NCBI GenBank assembly: GCA_005882235.1
Contig: VBCT01000127.1
Span: 1 to 7,112 of the forward strand
Source of the DNA: Betaproteobacteria bacterium
Lineage (GTDB): Bacteria > Pseudomonadota > Gammaproteobacteria > Burkholderiales > SG8-39
Length of the DNA stretch: 7,112 bases
Direction of reading: 5' to 3'
The notes beneath the pieces were generated by a model, which had not been told where the DNA came from, made no database searches, and worked only from the letters and a program-made list of their open reading frames with translations. Below, piece after piece: positions 1 through 4,894 of the stretch. The first letter of the stretch is position 1. Every line of letters starts with the position of its first letter. Both the position numbers and the translations under genes were made by a program.

Positions 1-347
1 AGCCGCAACTTCCCCGCGACCGAGGTCAGGACCTCCGTCAGGCTGTGCGGACCGCCGGCGCGTATCGGCTTGAGCAGCGTCCACTCCGCGGCCAGGACGT
101 GGTCCCGGCTCAAGGCAATGCGCGGGGTGCCGCCGAAATCCAAATTCTCCCAGACCTGGCGACCCTCCTTGCTGTCCATGTCCACGAGGACCGCGTCCGG
201 CAGATCGCCCAGGCGCGCCGCGATACACCATGACGGCTCCAGGTAGGTCTTGAGCAGCGCGAGCAGCGAGCGCAGGTAGCGTTCCTCGTCGGTTCCGACA
301 CTGACGAGGGACAGTACGAACGGTCGGGGATCGTCTTCGGAAGTCAC
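1..347 (-). CDS. Unrecognised receiver-like protein, 5' part only
   Basis: The first 115 codons are present and the gene runs off the left edge. GTG at 347-345 is the first possible start: the same frame has a stop at 362-360 and no other start codon between. I do not recognise the family. The translation begins VTSEDDPRPF and shows a strand-helix alternation like a response-regulator receiver fold: a hydrophobic strand at residues 10-17, DAVLVDMD at 51-58 where the phospho-acceptor strand would be, a further strand PRIAL at 75-79, and LLKPI at 91-95 resembling the conserved Lys-Pro near the end of receivers. The N-terminal acidic pair expected after strand 1 is absent, so it may be a non-phosphorylated pseudo-receiver. 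It starts 25 bases after the persulfide dioxygenase-rhodanese stop on the same strand and is probably the third gene of the mnmH operon. The fold assignment is inference; that the frame is coding is fairly secure from context and composition. Confidence 0.7.
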   Translation of the reverse strand, partial: MTSEDDPRPFVLSLVSVGTDEERYLRSLLALLKTYLEPSWCIAARLGDLPDAVLVDMDSKEGRQVWENLDFGGTPRIALSRDHVLAAEWTLLKPIRAGGPHSLTEVLTSVAGKLR

Positions 348-356
348 CTGTTGTTG

Positions 357-360
357 TCCT
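357..360 (-). promoter_or_regulatory. Ribosome binding site of the receiver-like gene
   Basis: AGGA on the minus strand lies 9 bases before the GTG start at 347. It overlaps the in-frame stop at 362-360, so it belongs to the only start region available to this gene. Confidence 0.45.
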
Positions 361-372
361 CAAATTGCGTTT

Positions 373-1428
373 TCAGGCGCGGCCCGGACCGCTCCGCGCG
401 ACGGGCAATCCCGCCACCGTCCAGGCGTTGGTGCCGCCGTCCACGTGCACGACGCGGCGGAAACCCGCCGCGCGCAGCTCCACTGCGGCGAACTGGCTGC
501 GCGTGCCGGTCTGGCACACCACGTACACCGGATCGTTCGCGTCCATGGTCGCGAGCAGCGCGGCGGGGTCGAGCGTATCGAGCGGGACGCTGACCGAACC
601 GGAAATTCTCAGGGTGTCGAACTCTTCGGGCGTGCGCACGTCCAGAAGACGGACCCCGGGCGCGCGCAGCGCTTCGGCGAGCTGTTTCGCGGACACGCTT
701 TGGACTGCGACCTTCGGTTGCCCGAGCGTGCTCGCGACCGCAGGCTGGCCCGCGCCGCCTTCGAGATTGGCCGGGACCGCCTCGTGGATGCGCGCAGGCA
801 TGGGCAGGTTGAGATTGTTCATGATGGAAAGGAACTCCTCGCGGGTCTTGCCCGCGACGCGCGCGTTGAAGCGCCTTTCCTCGCCGATGCTGCTCACCCT
901 GCGTCCCTTGTAGTCGTGGGCCGGATAGACGAGGATCTGCTCGTCGAGCGCGAAGAGCTTCTCCGTGATGCTCGTCCACAGCGCCTCCGCGCTCCCGTTC
1001 TGGAAGTCTGTGCGTCCACACCCGCCGATAAGGAGAGTGTCGCCGGTGAAGACCCGGTCGCGCCACAGGTACGAAACGCTTCCCGGCGTATGCCCGGGGG
1101 TGGCGATCGTGAGAATCTCCTCGTGGCCGAAGAGGATCACGTCGCCGTCCTTGAGCAGGCGGTCGTAGCCTTGCGCATTGCAGTCCCTGCAGACCGCGGT
1201 CTGCGCGCCGGTGGCCCGCTTGAGCGCGTGCGCGGCGGTCACGTGGTCGGCGTGCACGTGGGTCTCGAGCGTGTACTTGAGAGCGAGGCCGTGCTCGCTC
1301 AAGAGGCGCACGTCGCGCTCGACCTGCTCGGTGACCGGATCGATCAGGACAGCCTCGTGGTTTGAGTCGTCGGCAATCAGGTACGTGAGCGTGGACGATG
1401 CCGAGTCGAAAAGCTGTTTGAAGAACAC
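373..1428 (-). CDS. Persulfide dioxygenase-rhodanese fusion (ETHE1-like metallo-beta-lactamase fold)
   Basis: 351 aa, cytosolic, no signal peptide. Residues 1 to about 225 are an ETHE1-type metallo-beta-lactamase domain: THVHADH at 56-62, PGHTPGS at 111-117, TGD at 128-130, GGCGRTDFQ at 135-143 and PAHDYKG at 169-175. H57, H113 and D130 are the expected mononuclear iron ligands. Such enzymes oxidise glutathione persulfide to sulfite and GSH. Residues about 243-345 are a rhodanese domain with LLDVRTPEEF at 261-270 and active loop CQTGTRS at 305-311, C305 being the persulfide-carrying cysteine. The order dioxygenase-then-rhodanese matches the PRF proteins described in Burkholderia; in staphylococcal CstB further domains are present. 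The rhodanese half can exchange sulfane sulfur between thiosulfate and GSH. The gene starts at GTG (no alternative start back to an in-frame stop at 1461) and lies 30 bases after mnmH in the same direction, so it is probably cotranscribed. C80 and C83 form an extra CxxC of unknown importance. Confidence 0.93.
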   Translation of the reverse strand: MFFKQLFDSASSTLTYLIADDSNHEAVLIDPVTEQVERDVRLLSEHGLALKYTLETHVHADHVTAAHALKRATGAQTAVCRDCNAQGYDRLLKDGDVILFGHEEILTIATPGHTPGSVSYLWRDRVFTGDTLLIGGCGRTDFQNGSAEALWTSITEKLFALDEQILVYPAHDYKGRRVSSIGEERRFNARVAGKTREEFLSIMNNLNLPMPARIHEAVPANLEGGAGQPAVASTLGQPKVAVQSVSAKQLAEALRAPGVRLLDVRTPEEFDTLRISGSVSVPLDTLDPAALLATMDANDPVYVVCQTGTRSQFAAVELRAAGFRRVVHVDGGTNAWTVAGLPVARSGPGRA

Positions 1429-1432
1429 TGCG

Positions 1433-1438
1433 TCCTCC
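1433..1438 (-). promoter_or_regulatory. Strong Shine-Dalgarno for the dioxygenase-rhodanese gene
   Basis: GGAGGA on the minus strand lies 4 bases (5 if only GGAGG pairs) before the GTG at 1428. It decides the GTG start and sits inside the 30-base gap after the mnmH stop, which suggests independent re-initiation within one transcript. Confidence 0.7.
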
Positions 1439-1458
1439 GATCGGATACGTCCGCCCGC

Positions 1459-2517
1459 TCAAGGCTGGGGCTTCAGCAGTTCCGTGGCGGCGCGCGCCAC
1501 CTCGGTCTGGTCGAGCCGGGCTAGGGACAACGCCTGAGCTTCATCATAATGCAAATAGTTTTGCGCGGTGGCGCGCAGGTAGGACGGGTCGTAGTGGGTG
1601 AGGAGCAGGTCAGCGACCAGCTCGCCCCACGCGCCCGAGTCGGTCTGCGCAAGCCAGCGCCCGATCACCGCGCGGCCGTAGCGGCTCGTCAGACACTGCA
1701 GCTTCTCCTTGAGCGCCGCGGGCTTCTCCAGAAGATGCCGGTATTCCTCGATCAGAAAGCGCACGCGCTCAGGCAGAGGCACCTCGAGGCGCAGGCACTC
1801 GCCCTCGCGCATGCGGGCTAGGAGCTGCGCAGGCACCTGCAGCTGGCCGATTTTCTTGCTTTCCGCCTCGACGAAGACCGGACGCGAGGGATCGAGATGC
1901 TTCAGCGCGCTCCACACCAGGCTGTCGAACATCTTCTGCGAGGGCTGCGGCTCGCCCGGAAGCTCGCCGAGCAGCGAGCCGCGGTGGCGGGCGAGGCGCT
2001 CCAGGTCGAGCACCTGCGCGCCCTGTGCCGCGAGCGCGGCGAGGAGCCGGCTCTTGCCGCTCCCGGTGGCGCCGCACACCACCTGGAAGAGGAAACGCTG
2101 CGGCGTGCGATCGAGCTGCGCAATGACTTCGCGGCGGTACGCCCGGTAGCCGCCTGCTAGGGTCGCCGCGTCCCAGCCGACCTGGCGCAGCACGTAGGCC
2201 ATTGCCGCGGAGCGTTGCCCGCCGCGCCAGCAGTAGACGAGGGGACGCCAGCCGTGCCCGCGTCCGCGGAAATGCTCATCGATGTGCCGCGCGATGTTCT
2301 TCGCAACGAGCGCCGCGCCGATTTTTTTTGCGTCGAAGGGGGAGATCTCCTTGTAGAGCGTGCCCACATGGGCGCGCTCGGCGTCGTCCAGCACCGGGCA
2401 GTTCACGGCTGCCGGCACGTGGTCGAGCGCGAATTCGGCGGGCGAGCGCACGTCGATCACCTCGTCAAAGGCATCGAGCTGTGCTACCGTAACGGCGTCC
2501 AGGCGTTTCAGTTCCAT
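1459..2517 (-). CDS. mnmH: tRNA 2-selenouridine synthase MnmH (SelU/YbbB)
   Basis: 352 aa, close to the 364 aa of the E. coli enzyme. It replaces sulfur of 2-thiouridine at wobble position 34 of tRNA-Lys, -Glu and -Gln with selenium from selenophosphate, through a geranylated intermediate. Residues 15-130 are a rhodanese domain: VIDVRSPAEF at 20-29 and active loop CWRGGQRS at 96-103, C96 matching the catalytic C97 of E. coli. A P-loop domain follows, with Walker A GATGSGKS at 149-156, then the family stretches DLERLARHRGS at 171-181 and PSQKMF at 192-197. ATG 2517 is forced: the frame has a stop at 2553-2551 and no ATG, GTG or TTG between. No usable Shine-Dalgarno precedes it; the AGGG touches the start codon. 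It diverges from selD, which supplies its selenium donor, and leads the minus-strand operon. An A8 run covers codons 63-66. Confidence 0.96.
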   Translation of the reverse strand: MELKRLDAVTVAQLDAFDEVIDVRSPAEFALDHVPAAVNCPVLDDAERAHVGTLYKEISPFDAKKIGAALVAKNIARHIDEHFRGRGHGWRPLVYCWRGGQRSAAMAYVLRQVGWDAATLAGGYRAYRREVIAQLDRTPQRFLFQVVCGATGSGKSRLLAALAAQGAQVLDLERLARHRGSLLGELPGEPQPSQKMFDSLVWSALKHLDPSRPVFVEAESKKIGQLQVPAQLLARMREGECLRLEVPLPERVRFLIEEYRHLLEKPAALKEKLQCLTSRYGRAVIGRWLAQTDSGAWGELVADLLLTHYDPSYLRATAQNYLHYDEAQALSLARLDQTEVARAATELLKPQP

Positions 2518-2531
2518 CCCTAATTTTATCC
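2518..2531. promoter_or_regulatory. 14-base divergent spacer, candidate two-way -10 region
   Basis: This is all the DNA between the opposed ATG codons of mnmH and selD: CCCTAATTTTATCC, 9 of 14 bases A or T in a GC-rich window. On the minus strand it reads TAAAAT (2528-2523), five of six matches to TATAAT, five bases before the mnmH ATG. On the plus strand TTTTAT (2524-2529) is a weaker, four-of-six match just before the selD ATG. A -10 element at that distance would start the mnmH transcript at or beside its ATG, giving a leaderless mRNA. No good -35 hexamer is visible in either flanking coding sequence. The promoter role is inference. Confidence 0.4.
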
Positions 2532-3584
2532 ATGAACGCCCCCGCCGATCTCATCCGCCTGACGCAGTTCTCCCACGGAGGTGGCTGCGGCTGCAAGATC
2601 GCGCCGGCCGTCCTCTCCGAGATCCTCGCCAAGACCCCGATCCGCGGCCTGCCGAAGGACCTGCTCGTGGGGATCGAATCGAGCGACGACGCGGCCGTGT
2701 ACAGGCTGAACGACGAGCAGGCGATCGTCGCAACCACGGATTGTTTCACGCCCATCGTGGATGACCCCCATGACTTCGGCCGCATCGCGGCGACCAACGC
2801 GCTCTCGGATGTGTATGCGATGGGCGGCAAGCCGATTTTCGCGCTCGCCATCGTCGGCATGCCCCTCGAAAAAATGCCGGTAGAGGTGATTCAGAGAATC
2901 ATCTCCGGAGGAGAGTCGGTGTGCGCGCAGGCCGGGATTCCGATCGCTGGCGGCCATTCCATCGACACGCTGGAACCGATCTACGGCCTCGTGGCCCTCG
3001 GCCTCGTGCACCCGAAGAAGGTGAAGAGGAACGACCGCGCGCGCCCGGGCGACGTTCTCATACTGGGCAAACCGCTCGGCGTGGGCATCCTTTCCGCCGC
3101 CCTCAAAAAAGGCAAGCTCTCCGCTTCAGGCTACAAGCAAATGGTCGAAGTGACGACGCAACTCAATACCCCCGGGACGGCGCTCTCGGAAATGGAAGAC
3201 GTTCACGCGCTGACGGATGTCACCGGATTCGGCCTGGCAGGGCATCTCCTAGAGATCTGCCGCGGATCCAAGCTCGGCGCCGAGATCCACTTCGACGATC
3301 TGCCGGTCCTGCCCGAGGCGCTCGAATGGGTGAAGGAGGGGACGGCCACCGGCGCCTCCGACCGCAACTGGAAAGGCTACGGCCACGAAGTGCGCATGCC
3401 GGCGGGCGCGCCGGACTGGAAGCGCAAGCTCATCAGCGACCCGCAGACGAGCGGGGGCTTGCTCGTCGCGTGCACTCCTGCGGCGGAAAAACGCGTGGTC
3501 GAGGAATTTCTCAGGCAGGGTTTTCCCCTCGCTCGCTGCATCGGGTCGATGCGGGCGGGCGACCCGGGCCTTGCGGTCACTTAG
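2532..3584 (+). CDS. selD: Selenide, water dikinase (selenophosphate synthetase) SelD
   Basis: 350 aa, full length for the family (E. coli 347). It makes monoselenophosphate from selenide and ATP, the donor for selenouridine in tRNA and, where present, selenocysteine. The N-terminal glycine-rich loop HGGGCGCK at 15-22 carries catalytic C19 and K22, equivalent to C17 and K20 of E. coli. The codon for C19 is TGC, so this is the cysteine form, not a selenoprotein. Other marks are SDDAAVY at 51-57, TTDCFTPIVDDPHDFGRIAATNALSD ending at D93 (metal and ATP binding), AGGHSID, DVTGFGLAGH and the C-terminal DPQTSGGLL. ATG 2532 is forced: an in-frame TAA lies at 2490-2492 with no start codon between. 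No Shine-Dalgarno is visible. It diverges from mnmH, its functional partner, and its last 8 bases overlap the end of tesA. selA and selB are not in the window. Confidence 0.97.
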   Translation: MNAPADLIRLTQFSHGGGCGCKIAPAVLSEILAKTPIRGLPKDLLVGIESSDDAAVYRLNDEQAIVATTDCFTPIVDDPHDFGRIAATNALSDVYAMGGKPIFALAIVGMPLEKMPVEVIQRIISGGESVCAQAGIPIAGGHSIDTLEPIYGLVALGLVHPKKVKRNDRARPGDVLILGKPLGVGILSAALKKGKLSASGYKQMVEVTTQLNTPGTALSEMEDVHALTDVTGFGLAGHLLEICRGSKLGAEIHFDDLPVLPEALEWVKEGTATGASDRNWKGYGHEVRMPAGAPDWKRKLISDPQTSGGLLVACTPAAEKRVVEEFLRQGFPLARCIGSMRAGDPGLAVT

Positions 3585-4191
3585 GCCGCGCGATCACCAT
3601 CGCGGCAAGCCGCCGCCACACGTTCTCCAGGAGGATAGTCTGCGCCTCGGCGACCAGGTGCAGGTTGTCCGCCTGAAACATCTCGCGCTCGTTGGGCACG
3701 CCTTCCAGCAGGAACGGCACGAGCGGGACGCGCTCGTCGCGGGCGACGTCGCGGAACGCCGCGCGAAACGCGTTCACGTATTGCGCGCCGTAGTTCGGCG
3801 GAAGCAGCATCCCGACGAGTATCACGCGCGCGCCCTGGCGCTTCGCTGCTCGGACGATCGCAGCCAGATTTGTTTTCATCTGCTCGATGGGCAACCCCCG
3901 CAGGCCATCGTTCGCGCCGAGCTCGACGATCACGATCGCGGGTTTGGTCTTGGCGAGCGCGGTGTCGATGCGCGCCGCGCCGCCGGCCGAGGTTTCGCCG
4001 CTGATGCTCGCGTTGACCACGGTATAATTTGTCTTTCTTTGCTTGAGTCGCTCGCCGAGCAAGGCCACCCAGCCGGCGTTCTGGGGGATCCCGTAGGCGG
4101 CGGAGAGGCTGTCCCCGTATACGAGGATGATCGGCGCGGCAAGCGCCGTCCCGCTGCAGGCGAGCAGGATCGAAAGCAGGATCGATTTCAT
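3577..4191 (-). CDS. tesA: SGNH-family periplasmic esterase/acyl-CoA thioesterase I (TesA-like)
   Basis: 204 aa from ATG 4191. The family hydrolyses acyl-CoA thioesters, lysophospholipids and aryl esters (thioesterase I / protease I / lysophospholipase L1); the substrate here cannot be told from sequence. A short signal peptide, MKSILLSILLACSGTALA, precedes block I YGDSLSAAYG at 25-34 with nucleophile S28. Oxyanion residues are G65 in SGETSAGG and N94 in GANDG (92-96), and block V is D175-N-L-H178. Block V usually continues with Pro after His; here it is Leu. C12 after LLA resembles a weak lipobox, but an Ala-x-Ala cleavage near residue 18 is more likely. An alternative ATG seven codons upstream (4212) would add MGWEKSG, but the AGGA before it is only two bases away. 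The gene converges on selD and diverges from ybbA, as tesA does in E. coli. Codons 51-57 are unusually AT-rich. Confidence 0.92.
   Translation of the reverse strand: MKSILLSILLACSGTALAAPIILVYGDSLSAAYGIPQNAGWVALLGERLKQRKTNYTVVNASISGETSAGGAARIDTALAKTKPAIVIVELGANDGLRGLPIEQMKTNLAAIVRAAKRQGARVILVGMLLPPNYGAQYVNAFRAAFRDVARDERVPLVPFLLEGVPNEREMFQADNLHLVAEAQTILLENVWRRLAAMVIARPK
4023..4028 (+). promoter_or_regulatory. Candidate -10 box for ybbA-ybbP inside tesA
   Basis: A perfect TATAAT lies on the plus strand within tesA, in the AT-rich run GGTATAATTTGTCTTTCTTT, about 160 bases before the ybbA start. The -35 side is weak: CTGATG at 4001-4006 matches three of six at a 16-base spacing. TTGACC at 4013-4018 is too close to serve. 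If real, the ybbA leader would be roughly 155 bases and antisense to the 5' part of tesA. Confidence 0.3.
4178..4181 (+). promoter_or_regulatory. Ribosome binding site of ybbA
   Basis: AGGA lies 8 bases before the ATG at 4190. This spacing, together with alignment to E. coli YbbA, selects ATG 4190 over the in-frame ATG at 4127. The site lies within the tesA signal-peptide codons on the other strand. Confidence 0.65.
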
Positions 4192-4192
4192 G
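4189..4192. other. Overlapping opposed start codons (CATG) of tesA and ybbA
   Basis: The palindrome CATG holds the tesA ATG on the minus strand (4191-4189) and the ybbA ATG on the plus strand (4190-4192). The two start codons share two base pairs, so there is no intergenic DNA and each gene's leader is antisense to the other gene's first codons. Confidence 0.75.
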
Positions 4193-4891
4193 CCTGATTT
4201 TTCCCAACCCATCGTCCTGGCCACCGGGCTCTCCAAAGTCGTTCGCCTGGCGAACGGCACACCGGGGGCGAACGAGCTGGTTATTCTGCAGGACATTTCG
4301 CTCGAGGTCATGCCGGGCGAGGCGGTGGCCGTCGTCGGCGCCTCGGGCTCCGGTAAATCGACGCTTCTGGGCCTGCTCGCGGGGCTGGATACGCCGAGCT
4401 CAGGCTCCGTGCAGCTAGACGGTGCGGATCTCTACGGGCTCGACGAGGACGGGCGCGCGGCACTCCGTGCGAGGCTGCTCGGGTTCGTATTCCAGTCGTT
4501 CCAGCTGCTCCCGGCGCTGAACGCGCTGGAGAACGTGATGCTGCCGCTCGAGCTCGCTGGCGAAGCGGACGCGGCGGACCGGGCGGCAAAAATGCTAGCG
4601 CGCGTGGGCCTCGCCGAGCGGCTGCGCCATTACCCGAAGACACTGTCAGGAGGCGAGCAGCAGCGAGTGGCGCTGGCGCGCGCCTTCGTCACCCAGCCGA
4701 AGCTCCTCCTTGCCGACGAGCCCACCGGGAATCTCGACGCCGCGACCGGCGCGGGCGTGATCGAGCTCATGTTCGAGATGAACGCGGAAGCGCGCACGAC
4801 GCTCGTGCTGGTAACCCACGACGAGGCGATCGCCGGCCGCTGCCGCCGGAGGATCCGGCTCGTCGCCGGGCGGATCGACGGCGAGGGCTAA
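4190..4891 (+). CDS. ybbA: ABC transporter ATPase YbbA (LolD/MacB type)
   Basis: 233 aa, a single complete ATPase subunit of the LolD/MacB/FtsE class, acting at the cytoplasmic face of the inner membrane with YbbP. Walker A GASGSGKST is at 50-58, Q-loop FVFQSF at 99-104 (Q102), signature LSGGEQQR at 152-159, Walker B LLLADE at 172-177 followed by the D-loop NLD, and switch H210 in LVTHDE. The FQSFQLLPALNALENVMLPL and DEPTGNLD segments closely resemble E. coli YbbA. The start at 4190 fits a good ribosome binding site and the family N-terminus. ybbP follows after three bases. The transported substrate is unknown; pairing with the divergent lipolytic enzyme TesA is conserved and hints at, but does not prove, a role in envelope lipid handling or export. 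Confidence 0.94.
   Translation: MPDFSQPIVLATGLSKVVRLANGTPGANELVILQDISLEVMPGEAVAVVGASGSGKSTLLGLLAGLDTPSSGSVQLDGADLYGLDEDGRAALRARLLGFVFQSFQLLPALNALENVMLPLELAGEADAADRAAKMLARVGLAERLRHYPKTLSGGEQQRVALARAFVTQPKLLLADEPTGNLDAATGAGVIELMFEMNAEARTTLVLVTHDEAIAGRCRRRIRLVAGRIDGEG
4883..4887 (+). promoter_or_regulatory. Ribosome binding site of ybbP
   Basis: GAGGG inside the last codons of ybbA lies 7 bases before the GTG at 4895. It supports GTG 4895 over the in-frame ATG at 4916, and points to translational coupling with ybbA. Confidence 0.65.
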
Positions 4892-4894
4892 GCG

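Noticed and set aside
344..1462. 372-codon minus-strand open frame overlapping the dioxygenase-rhodanese gene
   Set aside because: Arg- and Pro-rich translation with no family motif, in a different frame from a gene with clear metal-binding and rhodanese motifs; a GC-rich shadow.
2583..2600. Possible selenocysteine position in SelD
   Set aside because: Both cysteines of the active loop are encoded by TGC and no in-frame TGA occurs; this is the cysteine form.
3585..3606. Inverted repeat GCCGCG/CGCGGC with a 10-base loop after selD
   Set aside because: A 6-base stem with no T-tract on either strand, and it lies in tesA coding sequence; not a credible intrinsic terminator.
4013..4018. TTGACC as a -35 for the TATAAT at 4023
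   Set aside because: Only four bases separate them; a working spacer is about 15-19 bases.
4191..4311. Longer N-terminus for TesA (244 aa)
   Set aside because: The extra 40 residues lie opposite the start of ybbA, look unlike a signal peptide and place the real hydrophobic leader in the middle of the protein.
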